Part shown: positions 18,257-27,301 of the stretch, in pieces
How positions within the stretch are numbered: position 1 is the first letter of the stretch
Layout: each line of letters begins with the position of its first letter
NCBI RefSeq assembly: GCF_016756495.1
Contig: NZ_AP023243.1
Coordinates: 5,088,501 to 5,152,500 of the forward strand
Length of the DNA stretch: 64,000 nt
Source: Mesorhizobium sp. 113-3-3
Lineage (GTDB): Bacteria; Pseudomonadota; Alphaproteobacteria; Rhizobiales; Rhizobiaceae
Reading direction: 5' to 3'
Translations under genes and position numbers: made by a program
Notes under the pieces: model-generated
Told to the model about the DNA's origin: nothing
Seen by the model: the letters and a program-made list of their open reading frames with translations, nothing else
Databases searched by the model: none

Positions 18257-18423
18257 ATCGGTTGCGACCGCTCCCCTGCCCCTTGCGCCAACAAACCTTT
18301 CAGCTGTGTCTTCGCTGCCCTTGTGAGCATCCCCAAAATGGATGAATAGTCGGGACAGGGCGCCGCCCTGAAATTGCCGGCTTGCGGTTTTCAGGTCACG
18401 CCACAGCCGAGCCGGGTTTTTGA

Positions 18424-20577
18424 ATGGTCAGCCCTGAACCGCGCAAGAGAAGAGGTCCGATCGCGTCGCGCCTTCTGGCGCTGGACGCCTGGCTCGATTC
18501 CTCGCTCTACGAAATCGGGTTCAAGGCGCGGCAATTCTGGGAAGCCGCGACCATCTTCTCGCGGCGCTTTCGCCTGAAAGGCTGGCGGCGCGGCATCATC
18601 GAGATTTTGAGCGAAGGTTTCACGCTCGGCGCCGGCGGCTTCGTGGTGATGTTGGCGCTGGCCATTCCGGCTTTCCAGGATACCGCCGGCGACTGGCGGG
18701 CCCAAGGCGATTTCGCCGTCACCTTCCTCGACCGCTACGGCAACGAGATCGGCCAGCGCGGCATCATCCAGCGCGATTCGGTGCCGGTCGACGAGATGCC
18801 CGACCACGTCATCAAGGCGGTGCTTGCGACCGAGGACCGGCGTTTCTTCGATCACTACGGCATCGACGTGCTCGGCCTGTCGCGCGCGATCTTCGAGAAT
18901 GTGCGGGCGAACTCCGTCGTCCAGGGCGGCTCAAGCATCACCCAGCAATTGGCCAAGAACCTGTTCCTGACCAATGAGCGCACCTTCGAGCGCAAGATCA
19001 AGGAAGCCTTCCTGTCGCTGTGGCTCGAAGCCAATCTGTCGAAGAAGGAAATCCTGCAGCTCTATCTCGACCGCGCCTATATGGGCGGCGGCACGTTCGG
19101 CATCGAGGCGGCGGCGGACTTCTATTTCGGCAAGAGCGTCAAGGACCTTAACCTCGCCGAGGCGGCGATGCTGGCCGGCCTGTTCAAGGCGCCGACCAAA
19201 TACGCGCCCCATATCAACCTGCCGGCGGCGCGCGCACGCGCCAATGTGGTGCTGTCTAACCTCGTCGATTCCGGCTTCATGACGGAAGGCCAGGTGCTGC
19301 AGGCAAGGCTGCATCCGGCCGACGTCGTCGACCGCGGCGAACAGAAGAGCCCCGATTATTTCCTCGATTGGGCCTTCGATGAGGTCAAGAAGATCGCCAA
19401 GCCCGGCCAGCATTCGCTGGTTGCCCATACCACCTTCGACGCCAACATCCAGAAGGCGGCGGAAGAGTCCGTCGAGTTCCACCTGCGCCAGTTCGGCAAG
19501 GAGTACAACGTCACCGAGGGTGCTGTGGTGGTCATCGAGACCAATGGCGCGGTCCGCGCCATCGTCGGCGGCCGCGACTACGGCGCCAGCCAGTTCAACC
19601 GCGCGACCAAGGCGCTGCGCCAGACCGGCTCGTCCTTCAAGCCCTATGTCTACGCCACGGCGATGGAACACGGCTTTACGCCCAATTCGATCATTTCCGG
19701 CGGGCCGATCAGCTGGGGCAACTGGTCGCCGCACAATTACAGCGGCGAATCAGCCGGCAACATCACGCTGATCATGGCGATGGCCAAGTCGATCAACACC
19801 GTGCCGGTGCGGCTGGCCAAGGACCACCTCGGCATCGCGCCGATCAAGGCGATGGCCGAGGCGATGGGCGTGGAATCGCCGCTCGAGGCGCACAAGACAA
19901 TGGTGCTCGGCACGTCGGGCATGACCGTGATGGACCAGGCGACGGGCTACAGCGTGTTCGCCCAGAACGGCTTCGTCGGCTCCCGGCACGGCATCACCCA
20001 GCTCGTCACCCGCACCGGTGACGTTGTGTATGACTGGACAAAGGACGCGACGCCGCCGCACCGGGTGCTGTCCGAGCAAGCGCTGAAATCCATGAACACC
20101 ATGCTGGCGGCCGTGCCGGTGATGGGCACCGCGCGGCGGGCGCAAATCCCCAACATCGTCGTAGCCGGCAAGACCGGCACGACCCAATCCTATCGCGACG
20201 CCTGGTTCGTCGGCTTCACCGGCAACTACACGGCGGCCGTGTGGCTGGGCAACGACGATTTCACCCCGACCAAGAACATGACGGGTGGATCGCTGCCGGC
20301 GATGGTTTGGCAGCGCCTGATGGTCTATGCGCACCAGAACATCGACCTGAAGCCGATCCCCGGCATCGACAAGCCGTTCGTTGACGAGGACACCGCAGCC
20401 AAGGCCGCGGAAGCCCAGAAGAAGAGCGAGGAGCAAGCCGCGGCCGACGCGGCGGCCGAACGCCCGGCGGTGCTGTCCAGCCGGACCACGCAGACACTGA
20501 GGGACATGACGCAGCTGTTCCAGTCGGCACCCAAAATCGACGCCCCCGCCTCGCCCGAAACGCTTTCAGCGCTGTGA
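18424..20577 (+). CDS. Class A penicillin-binding protein (PBP1A family)
   Basis: Bifunctional peptidoglycan synthase, 717 residues. A cytoplasmic N-terminal stretch of about 60 residues precedes the membrane helix (about 65-84). The glycosyltransferase domain has catalytic Glu137 in ATEDRRFFDHYGID and QGGSSITQQLAKNLFL. The transpeptidase domain has the SxxK site S403-K406, the SxN motif S456-N458 and K583-T-G. A charged Ala/Glu tail (about 650-680) follows. ATG 18424 lacks an obvious ribosome site; no better start is seen before the membrane helix. Confidence 0.92.
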   Translation: MVSPEPRKRRGPIASRLLALDAWLDSSLYEIGFKARQFWEAATIFSRRFRLKGWRRGIIEILSEGFTLGAGGFVVMLALAIPAFQDTAGDWRAQGDFAVTFLDRYGNEIGQRGIIQRDSVPVDEMPDHVIKAVLATEDRRFFDHYGIDVLGLSRAIFENVRANSVVQGGSSITQQLAKNLFLTNERTFERKIKEAFLSLWLEANLSKKEILQLYLDRAYMGGGTFGIEAAADFYFGKSVKDLNLAEAAMLAGLFKAPTKYAPHINLPAARARANVVLSNLVDSGFMTEGQVLQARLHPADVVDRGEQKSPDYFLDWAFDEVKKIAKPGQHSLVAHTTFDANIQKAAEESVEFHLRQFGKEYNVTEGAVVVIETNGAVRAIVGGRDYGASQFNRATKALRQTGSSFKPYVYATAMEHGFTPNSIISGGPISWGNWSPHNYSGESAGNITLIMAMAKSINTVPVRLAKDHLGIAPIKAMAEAMGVESPLEAHKTMVLGTSGMTVMDQATGYSVFAQNGFVGSRHGITQLVTRTGDVVYDWTKDATPPHRVLSEQALKSMNTMLAAVPVMGTARRAQIPNIVVAGKTGTTQSYRDAWFVGFTGNYTAAVWLGNDDFTPTKNMTGGSLPAMVWQRLMVYAHQNIDLKPIPGIDKPFVDEDTAAKAAEAQKKSEEQAAADAAAERPAVLSSRTTQTLRDMTQLFQSAPKIDAPASPETLSAL

Positions 20578-20688
20578 GTTCGGCCTCGGCGCGGGCCGGG
20601 CCAACAGGCAAATCCATCACGCCCGCTTGCCACAAGGCCCCGCGCCGCGATATCCCCGAACGGCAATCCTTCGCGCACGCGGCCCTTC

Positions 20689-21273
20689 ATGCTCAAGAAC
20701 GCCTTCCTGATGCTGCTTTCGCTTGCCATAGCCATTGGCGGCGGCGGCGCCAGCGTCTGGTATGCGCTGAAGATCCAGGATGGCGTCGGCGCGATCCGCA
20801 TCGGCCAATGGACCGCCTTCCCCGATATCGGCACGCCGGCCGCCGACCCCTATTCCAAGGCCCGCGTGGCGCGCGAGGGCGTGCTTGCGCTCGGCCGCGC
20901 CGAGGGCCTGTCCTTCGTCGCGGAAACTGACGCTGCGGGCGACCAGCTCAAGCGGGAATGCAGCTACAGGATAGAGGGCGGATTTCCGACCGCCCGCTTC
21001 TGGACGCTCTATGCCGCGGACCAATCGCTCGGCGTCGTCGAGACCGGCAAGCCGCGACTTGCAGCCCTTCAGTCCTATGAGGTGCTGCGCCAGGCGGACA
21101 ATTCGGTGATCATCTCGGTCGGGCATCACCCGATGTCCGGCAATTGGCTGCTGACAGACGGTTCCGGACGGATGTATTTCGTCCTGACCTTCTACGACAC
21201 GCCGATCGCAAGCAGCACCGGCCTGTCGGATGTTTCGCTGCCCAGGATCGTGAAGGCCGGCTGCGATGCGTAA
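20689..21273 (+). CDS. DUF1214 domain membrane-anchored protein
   Basis: A 194-residue protein with one N-terminal membrane helix (about 5-26) and a periplasmic DUF1214 domain, recognisable from RECSYRIEGGFPTARFWTLYA and the C-terminal MYFVLTFYDTP. Function is not established. It overlaps the DUF1254 gene by 8 bp; the two domains commonly occur together, sometimes fused in one protein, so they probably act as a pair in the envelope. Confidence 0.85.
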   Translation: MLKNAFLMLLSLAIAIGGGGASVWYALKIQDGVGAIRIGQWTAFPDIGTPAADPYSKARVAREGVLALGRAEGLSFVAETDAAGDQLKRECSYRIEGGFPTARFWTLYAADQSLGVVETGKPRLAALQSYEVLRQADNSVIISVGHHPMSGNWLLTDGSGRMYFVLTFYDTPIASSTGLSDVSLPRIVKAGCDA

Positions 21274-21835
21274 TGTCCTGGCCGCACTGCGCCGTCTTTT
21301 TCACGCCGTGCTGCTCGGCCTTGTCGGCGCCGGAATCGTGCACATCGTGGTGCTGCTCCTGGTGCCGGAATTTTCCGAACGCGACGCCTGGTCGCGACTG
21401 TCCATGGCATCCGATCTCTACCGGATGAACCGGCTCGATGCCGAGGCGGGCGGCGCGCCGGTGGTGAAATCGGTCGACCCGCTGTTCTACGCCACGGCCT
21501 GCCGGTTCGATCTCGAGGAAGGCATGGTCCGGATCAAGGCGCCAGGGAACGTCCCCTTCTGGTCGGTGTCGGTCTATGACCGCAACGGCCACAACATCTA
21601 TTCCTTCAACGACCATACGGCGACCGACGGCAAGCTCGATGCCGTGGTGCTGACGCCGGCGCAGATGATCGATGTGCGCAAGGACTTGCCGGAGGATCTG
21701 CAGGGAGCGATCTTCGTCGAAGCGCCAATCGACGAGGGTATCTTCGTCATCCGCAGCTTCGTGCCGGACGACAGCTGGAAGCCGATCGTGTCGCGTTTTC
21801 TCGATCAGAGTTCCTGCGAGCTACAGGAATTCTAG
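21266..21835 (+). CDS. DUF1254 domain membrane-anchored protein
   Basis: A 189-residue protein with an N-terminal membrane helix (about 12-32) and a DUF1254-type periplasmic domain (FWSVSVYDRNGHNIYSFND and DEGIFVIRSFVPDDSW). It starts inside the end of the DUF1214 gene (8-bp overlap), so the two are co-translated. No catalytic motif is evident and the function is unknown. Confidence 0.82.
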   Translation: MRNVLAALRRLFHAVLLGLVGAGIVHIVVLLLVPEFSERDAWSRLSMASDLYRMNRLDAEAGGAPVVKSVDPLFYATACRFDLEEGMVRIKAPGNVPFWSVSVYDRNGHNIYSFNDHTATDGKLDAVVLTPAQMIDVRKDLPEDLQGAIFVEAPIDEGIFVIRSFVPDDSWKPIVSRFLDQSSCELQEF

Positions 21836-21837
21836 AC

Positions 21838-21900
21838 TCTTTGTCTTTGACGCAATTTCAGACGGAAAACCGCTTCACACTTTTCCTGAAATTGCTCTTG
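21838..21900. repeat. Intergenic palindromic repeat, copy 1
   Basis: Directly after the DUF1254 stop codon. Outer arms CAATTTCAG (21853-21861) and CTGAAATTG (21886-21894) are perfect inverted repeats, and inner arms GGAAAA and TTTTCC extend the stem. The core (21864-21886) matches a segment at 32556-32577 and partly one at 34868-34890. Probably a dispersed repeat that can also work as a transcript-end hairpin. Confidence 0.7.
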
Positions 21901-21944
21901 GTCAAAGGCCCGAGGCCGATAACCCGACGGACCAGACCAAGGCT

Positions 21945-22130
21945 TCAGTGGTGAGGCACCGGTGTCCGTGGCGATCCCGGCTTGTCGGGCCCGGCAGGCC
22001 GCGCTTCGCCGGTGGCGGACCGCTCATAGCGGATGCCGGGAAAGATGATCACCGCCGCCGGTATTTCGGTGGTTTGCTTGGTTCGATTGGTCGGTGCCGC
22101 ACGCGGCACGAAAGACAGTACCATGCCCAT
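21945..22130 (-). CDS. Small conserved-looking protein with VIIFPGIRYER motif
   Basis: Possible 61-residue protein, MGMVLSFVPRAAP... with a central AAVIIFPGIRYER segment and a Pro/Gly-rich tail. I recall small rhizobial proteins with a similar IIFPGVRYER motif, but no function is known to me. A GAGAGGA ribosome-like site lies about 11 bases upstream of the first ATG (22130); a second ATG follows at 22124. It lies opposite in direction to its neighbours, between two plus-strand genes, and the rest of this interval has no other gene. Confidence 0.5.
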   Translation of the reverse strand: MGMVLSFVPRAAPTNRTKQTTEIPAAVIIFPGIRYERSATGEARPAGPDKPGSPRTPVPHH

Positions 22131-22340
22131 GATTCGCGCATTCCTCTCGGTTTCCCCGGAGCACAACGCAACGCCTCCAAATATCATTAAGGCAGGCAGA
22201 GGGTTAACGGAGCGCTAACGGATCACCGCTAACTTGATCTTTGTCTTGAGGTCAGGAGGTTCTGACCGGGGCAATCGCGAAACCGACACAGTCCCGGTTG
22301 AGCGTGATCAAGGCTGTGTGTCGAGTATCGGGTATCCTTC

Positions 22341-23375
22341 GTGTCATCTTCGGACTTCAGGCAAATCGCGATACGAACGGAATCGGGCAAGGCCGAAAGG
22401 CTGTTCCGCGCCGCGGTGTCGGCGTTCTGCTCGCTGACCCGCCCATCGCGCCGCGAGATCGGCCAGCTCGAAGACCTGACGCTGCCGCTGTTTGACGATG
22501 TGTCCGTCGAATCGCGACGATACGTGGCCGCCGCCCTTTCCGAATGCGAATACGCGCCCGCGGCACTCGTGCGCCGCCTGTGCGAGGAACCGGTCGACAT
22601 TGCCGCGCCGCTGCTGATCCGCTCGCGCGCCGTCAGCGATATCGACCTGATCGCGCTGATCGGCCGCCACGGCCTGCCGCATGCGCGCGCCATAGCGCGC
22701 CGCAAGGACCTGAACCCGACCATTGCCGACCTGATCAGGGCGCTCGAACGGCCGACACTGGTGCGGGTGCGGGAAGCGGACGTGCAAGCCCCCACGGCGC
22801 CAGCCGCGATCACCGCAAATGCGGAAATGGCCGGAGAGAGCGCGACGAACCAACAGTCTCCCGGCATTGCCGCCGAGAATGCGCGGCGCAGGCTGCGCTC
22901 CATGATGCGCACCGGCGACGAAGCATCGGCGGCGAAGGTCGATGCGTTCCCCGGCTCGGATACCTATGTCAAACTGCGCGAGACGGCGCTGACGGGAAAC
23001 GCCGCTTTCTTCCAGACCGCGCTTGCGGATGCTCTCGACATTGATTTCTCGACCGCGCGCTCGCTGACCGCCAGCCAGAACTATGCCTCATTGCTCGCGG
23101 CGCTGCGCTCGCTCGACTTCAGCGAAGACAGGGCCTTCCTGATCACGGTCGCCATCTACCCCGGCCTGTTCCCGCATCCGCAGGCCATTCGCACCTATCT
23201 CGACCGCTACCGCCTGCTGCATCGCGACGTGGCTCTGGACAGGGTGCGAGGATGGAAGGCCGAGGCCCTTTCCAGGATGGTTCGTGACGCCTCGCCCGCA
23301 AACAGCGACAGCCGCAAGGCATCGAACAGCGACGAAGCCGCGGCTCCCGCCCTCAGGGCGTCTTCACGGAAATAA
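22341..23375 (+). CDS. DUF2336 domain-containing protein
   Basis: A 344-residue, helix-rich cytoplasmic protein of the DUF2336 family (HEAT-like repeats), recognisable from LTLPLFDDVSVESRRYVAAALSE, AAPLLIRSRAVSDIDLIALIGRHG and HARAIARRKDLNPTIADLI. No enzymatic motif is present; function unknown. The start is a GTG at 22341. Its 3' end overlaps the convergent DUF1491 gene by 23 bp. Confidence 0.85.
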   Translation: MSSSDFRQIAIRTESGKAERLFRAAVSAFCSLTRPSRREIGQLEDLTLPLFDDVSVESRRYVAAALSECEYAPAALVRRLCEEPVDIAAPLLIRSRAVSDIDLIALIGRHGLPHARAIARRKDLNPTIADLIRALERPTLVRVREADVQAPTAPAAITANAEMAGESATNQQSPGIAAENARRRLRSMMRTGDEASAAKVDAFPGSDTYVKLRETALTGNAAFFQTALADALDIDFSTARSLTASQNYASLLAALRSLDFSEDRAFLITVAIYPGLFPHPQAIRTYLDRYRLLHRDVALDRVRGWKAEALSRMVRDASPANSDSRKASNSDEAAAPALRASSRK

Positions 23376-23700
23376 GCTCCTCGACGGGAACGGTGCCGGC
23401 CTCGATCTCGACCACCCAGATGTCGGGATCGAATTTCTTTTCCTTTTCAAGACGGGCATCGAGCATGGCCGGATCATCACCGGCGGCGAGAAGGCTGAAA
23501 AAGCGGTCGTCGGGCTTTGCCGAATCATAGCTTGTCTGCGGCGCCGGCCCGTAGAGGGCGACGTCACCCAACCTGCCCCGCGTCAGCACGAAAACAGCAC
23601 CGGCCTCGGTCGCGCCACGGTTGACCACCGCGGCAAAGCCGCCGGCGCTGAAAACCCGGCGCACCAGGGCAGAAACCCACAAATCCGATGTGACGCGCAT
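23353..23700 (-). CDS. DUF1491 family protein
   Basis: A 115-residue protein of the DUF1491 family found in alphaproteobacteria: N-terminal LWVSALVRRVFSAGGFAAVVNRG and C-terminal FDPDIWVVEIE. Function unknown. It is 68 bp after the peptidoglycan-binding protein gene, on the same strand. Confidence 0.85.
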   Translation of the reverse strand: MRVTSDLWVSALVRRVFSAGGFAAVVNRGATEAGAVFVLTRGRLGDVALYGPAPQTSYDSAKPDDRFFSLLAAGDDPAMLDARLEKEKKFDPDIWVVEIEAGTVPVEELISVKTP

Positions 23701-23768
23701 GAAAACTCCGCAAACCGTGCGGGCTATCTAGCGATATTTCCGCCGCTCGGCGAGCCGTCGCTTCCCGA

Positions 23769-24581
23769 TCAGTTGGTCAGGCCGATTTCGCGCATCTTGA
23801 CGTAGACGATCTCGTCGGGTTCGCCGGTCTGCGGCAGGCCGAACAGCGACTGGAATTCCTTGATCGCCGCCTTGGTGCGCGCACCGACGACACCATCCAG
23901 CTGCATGTCGTCATTGCCGAACGCCTTGAGCCCGGCCTGGATCTTGACGATGCGGGGGTCGGGTCCCTGGGTCGGGCCGGCATCCGCCTGCCCGGCAGTC
24001 GTCTGCCCGGAATTTGTCTGCCCGGAACTTGTCTGCAAGGAAACCGGAACGGCGGCCTGCGTATCCGGCCGCGGCTGCGGTCTGGGCACGGAGGCGGTCT
24101 TCGGCGTTGCGCCAAGCTGATCGAGCAGAAGCGCATCGATCTCACCGGAAGCGTTGAGACCGACCTTCTGCTGGTAGGCCTGGATGGCCTTGCGCGTGTT
24201 GGGGCCGGAAATGCCGTCGACCGTGCCGGAATAGAAGTCGAGATCCTTCAATATGCCTTGCACCTGCTCGACCACCGGATCGCCCTTCATCGGGGCGGGC
24301 GCCGCATTGGGCCGCACGATGTTGATCGTCGTCTCCGGCTCATCGGAGGTGGTGTGCGGAAAACCCTGGAAATGCCGGGTGGCGAAGAACGCCCCGGCAT
24401 GCGGGAAAGGCTGATACCACAGCGCATTCGCCGAGACATAGAACAGCGTCACCAGGAATGCCGTCGATCCGCCCACCAGGACGGGGTTGCGCGAAATCAT
24501 CCCGCCGACGGCCATTGCGCCGTCCTGGAAGGCGTTGCCGCGGCGTTTGACCGCCTTAGGCTGTTTTGCGGAGCGAGCCAT
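23769..24581 (-). CDS. Membrane-anchored protein with two peptidoglycan-binding domains
   Basis: A 270-residue protein with a basic N-terminus, one membrane helix (about 32-52), and two peptidoglycan_binding_1 domains: the first around residues 100-155 (VQGILKDLDFYSGTVDGISGPNTRKAIQAYQ), the second at 205-265 (IVKIQAGLKAFGNDDMQLDG). A Pro/Gln/Thr linker with pentapeptide repeats joins them. It would sit in the inner membrane and contact the wall. Its start overlaps the end of the histidine kinase gene by 26 bp, so the two are co-translated and perhaps functionally linked. Confidence 0.88.
   Translation of the reverse strand: MARSAKQPKAVKRRGNAFQDGAMAVGGMISRNPVLVGGSTAFLVTLFYVSANALWYQPFPHAGAFFATRHFQGFPHTTSDEPETTINIVRPNAAPAPMKGDPVVEQVQGILKDLDFYSGTVDGISGPNTRKAIQAYQQKVGLNASGEIDALLLDQLGATPKTASVPRPQPRPDTQAAVPVSLQTSSGQTNSGQTTAGQADAGPTQGPDPRIVKIQAGLKAFGNDDMQLDGVVGARTKAAIKEFQSLFGLPQTGEPDEIVYVKMREIGLTN
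23986..24040 (-). repeat. 15-bp tandem repeats encoding a QT/GQ-rich linker
   Basis: Near-identical 15-bp units (for example GTCTGCCCGGAATTT at 24001 and GTCTGCCCGGAACTT at 24016) with degenerate flanking units. They encode pentapeptides SGQTN, SGQTT and AGQAD in the linker of the peptidoglycan-binding protein and keep the frame, so copy number could vary without breaking the gene. Confidence 0.6.
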
Positions 24582-26379
24582 TTCTGTCCCCTTTCGCCCT
24601 CGTCACCGGCATCGTCAGCACCCCCGCCTCGTTCGCCGGGCGCCCCTTCGGCCCGTTGACCGGCAGGCTGATGGTCACCGTGGTGCCCTCGCCCGGCATG
24701 CTTTCGATCGACATGGTGCCTTCGTGCAGCGCCACCAGCCCCTTCACAAGTGACAGGCCAAGGCCGGTCCCCTCGAAACGGCGCGTATAGTCGTTCTGGA
24801 TCTGCGTGAAGGGCTTGCCGAGATTGGCGAACTCCTCCTCGGCGATGCCGATGCCGGTGTCCCTGACCCAGAAATGCAGGCGCGAACCGATGCGCTTGGC
24901 GCCGACGACGACATCGCCGCCGTCAGGCGTGAACTTGATGGCATTGGAGACGAGATTGATCAGGATCTGCTGCACGGCGCGGCGATCGGCATTGATGTCG
25001 CCGGCGTCGGGAGCGATCTGCGTCTGCAGGTCGATGTTCTTGGCCTGCGCCTGCAGCCGCATCATCGACTGGCACATGTCGACGGCTTCCATGAACCGGA
25101 ACGGCTCCGGGTCCGCCGTGTAGGCGCCCGCTTCGATCCTCGATACGTCGAGTATGGATGTCACGACGGCCAGAAGATGCTGGCCGGAATCCCGCACCAG
25201 AGTGACATATTCCTTCTGGCGCGGATCCTTGAAGGCGCCGAACATCTCGTGCAGCAGCATGTCCGAAAAGCCGATGATCGCGTTCAGCGGCGTGCGCAGT
25301 TCATGGCTGACCACCGCCAGGAACCGGCCTTTGGCCACTTCCGCGGCTGCCGCCGTCTCATTGGCCTGCGCGAGTTCCTCACGCAGCCGGGCCGTCTCGT
25401 CATTTTCGCGCAGCACCAGCGTGAAGACATCGCTCTGCTCCTCGCCACGCAGCAGTTCGAGCAGGAACGGCCGGTAGTTGTCGGCCATCGAGCGACTGTC
25501 ATTTTGGCGCATGTCATTCTGGCCATTGCCGTTCTGGGGCAGCCTGACGCGCAGTTCCAGGCGGCGCGAGGCCGCACCATCGCGCATGTCCGCCAGGGCG
25601 CTGAGATAGGAGACACGGTCCGACAGATGGACACGGTCGAAGAAGCCGGTTCCGGAAAGCAGTTCCGGCGGCAATTTCAAAAGCGTGCGCGCCCTGGCGG
25701 ACGCATCGAGCACCTCGCCGTGGCGGGCGACCCGCAGGATCACCGCATCGATGATGTCTTCCAGCCGGTCGCCGGTCTCGTGCGTATCGGCCGCACCGCT
25801 GCTGTCGCGAAACGCCGACAGGCGCGGGATCAGCGTCAGCGCCCAGGCCAGCGGCACCAGCCAATGCCAGGCCGCGATCTGCGCGCCCGCGAAGGGCAGG
25901 AAGGCCGCTGCCAGAGGCTGAAGGACAATGGCGGCAATGGCCGAGACCGCTCCCCACAGGGCCGCGCGCCGCGAAGCGCCGATCCACCAGGCTTCGAAGG
26001 GCAGCGCCACGGCAAGCATGGCGACGGGAGAGCTCAACCCGCCGGCGGCGGCGATGAGGCCGCCAAGGGCAACAGCCGCCATCGCCAAGGCGATTGGGGC
26101 GGCCGCGGCCATCTTGCCGGTCGCCGCCACCAGCAAGGCGACGAACCAGCACAGACCGAAGGCAGCGAAAATGGCGGCCATGGTCACAGCGGCGCCCATG
26201 CCTGACGTGACCAGCGTGACCGCGGCACCGGCGGCAAAGAATGGCGCCGCCAGCATGACGCCGATGAAACGGCGCTGGCGCTCGCGGCCGCTCTGCCCAA
26301 GAATGGAGGGATGGACCATACGTTCGCAACCGGCGGCAATCGCGCCAGGCAATTCAGCGTATCTGGCCTTGATCGGCAT
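24556..26379 (-). CDS. Membrane sensor histidine kinase, DivJ/PleC-like
   Basis: A 607-residue kinase. The N-terminal part (about 35-200) is a block of hydrophobic helices without an obvious ligand domain. A PAS-like region follows (about 225-330), then the dimerisation domain with His359 in AVVSHELRTPLNAIIGFSD and an ATPase domain ending FEGTGLGLSLVKGLVALHEG. The style resembles the DivJ/PleC cell-cycle kinases of alphaproteobacteria, but orthology cannot be fixed from one sequence. ATG 26379 is chosen over a frame that extends 43 codons upstream. Confidence 0.85.
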   Translation of the reverse strand: MPIKARYAELPGAIAAGCERMVHPSILGQSGRERQRRFIGVMLAAPFFAAGAAVTLVTSGMGAAVTMAAIFAAFGLCWFVALLVAATGKMAAAAPIALAMAAVALGGLIAAAGGLSSPVAMLAVALPFEAWWIGASRRAALWGAVSAIAAIVLQPLAAAFLPFAGAQIAAWHWLVPLAWALTLIPRLSAFRDSSGAADTHETGDRLEDIIDAVILRVARHGEVLDASARARTLLKLPPELLSGTGFFDRVHLSDRVSYLSALADMRDGAASRRLELRVRLPQNGNGQNDMRQNDSRSMADNYRPFLLELLRGEEQSDVFTLVLRENDETARLREELAQANETAAAAEVAKGRFLAVVSHELRTPLNAIIGFSDMLLHEMFGAFKDPRQKEYVTLVRDSGQHLLAVVTSILDVSRIEAGAYTADPEPFRFMEAVDMCQSMMRLQAQAKNIDLQTQIAPDAGDINADRRAVQQILINLVSNAIKFTPDGGDVVVGAKRIGSRLHFWVRDTGIGIAEEEFANLGKPFTQIQNDYTRRFEGTGLGLSLVKGLVALHEGTMSIESMPGEGTTVTISLPVNGPKGRPANEAGVLTMPVTRAKGDRNGSLRKTA

Positions 26380-26850
26380 CAACTCAACGCACTCGCACTC
26401 ATCGTGAACAGCTCTGCTTTTGCAGATTGTTTTGGTTGGCTCCGAAACTCTCATCCAGCGTTTAAGGAATGGATAAGGCAGGGCCGACCAAAGCCCGGCC
26501 TGTGGCAAATATCGGGATGCTTGCTGCCGAAAACCCGGGCAAATGCCGCCATAGTAAATGGAGGGTTATCTGCGAACGCTTGCCGTCAGTGGATCATGGA
26601 TTGGGAGAGACCCGAGCGAATTCCAGGAAATTTCAATGGAAACAACCAAATAGATGGTTATCAAGAGGTAACGAAAATCGTCCCGATATGAAACAAATCC
26701 ATGGCAAAACGCTTCGTTTCGAATTTGCCTAAAATTTGAGGAAAATTGTCGCTGTGCACGCAAGCCGTCCTTTGTGCCTGTGTGCCAACATCCTGCCCAT
26801 AAAAGAGGTCATGCCATGATGCATGATCCGGTCACGACGAGAGGCAAGGC
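26380..26850. other. 471-bp intergenic region with lower GC
   Basis: Divergent promoter region between the histidine kinase and the DUF5330 gene. It is clearly richer in A and T than its surroundings, especially 26600-26770. Short open frames on both strands look random and have no ribosome sites. No convincing RNA gene, repeat or operator was recognised. Confidence 0.5.
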
Positions 26851-27201
26851 ATGTTCTTCCTGATAAGAATGGCTTTCTGGTTTTCACTGGTGCTTTTGGC
26901 GCTGCCGCTGAGTGTCGGTTCCGACGAGCCGGGGCAGGAAAGCGTCGGGCCGATCCAGGCCCTGTTCGCGGCACGTGACGCGGTGGGCGACATTGCCGGC
27001 ATCTGCGAGCGCAAGCCCGATGTCTGTGAGACCGGCAAGTCGGCGATGCACACCATCACCGCCCGCGCCAAGGAAACCGCCAAGATCGCGGCCGCCATGC
27101 TGGACGACAAGTCCACCGGCCCCGACACTTCGACAATGACGGGCAGCGTGGCGGAAGAGATCGTCCTGCCCGAGACCGTCAACCTGCCGGTCAAGAATTA
27201 A
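26851..27201 (+). CDS. DUF5330 domain-containing small membrane protein
   Basis: A 116-residue protein beginning MFFLIRMAFWFSLVLLALPL, a membrane anchor or signal, and then a short region with two cysteines (ICERKPDVCETG) and helices. This N-terminus and length are typical of the DUF5330 family in Hyphomicrobiales. Function unknown. A GAGGCAAGG ribosome-like stretch precedes the ATG. Confidence 0.8.
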   Translation: MFFLIRMAFWFSLVLLALPLSVGSDEPGQESVGPIQALFAARDAVGDIAGICERKPDVCETGKSAMHTITARAKETAKIAAAMLDDKSTGPDTSTMTGSVAEEIVLPETVNLPVKN

Positions 27202-27301
27202 GCCGTCTCGACGGCGCACCGCGGGCAGTCTGCCCTCTCGACGCCCGCGGTGTCCTTGTTTTTTCCGTGACGCGGGGCTGCCGCGTGACTATATCCGGGT
27301 C

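Noticed and set aside
26311..26732. Short plus-strand frames in the kinase/DUF5330 interval
   Set aside because: No ribosome site, no domain and random-looking composition; treated as non-coding.
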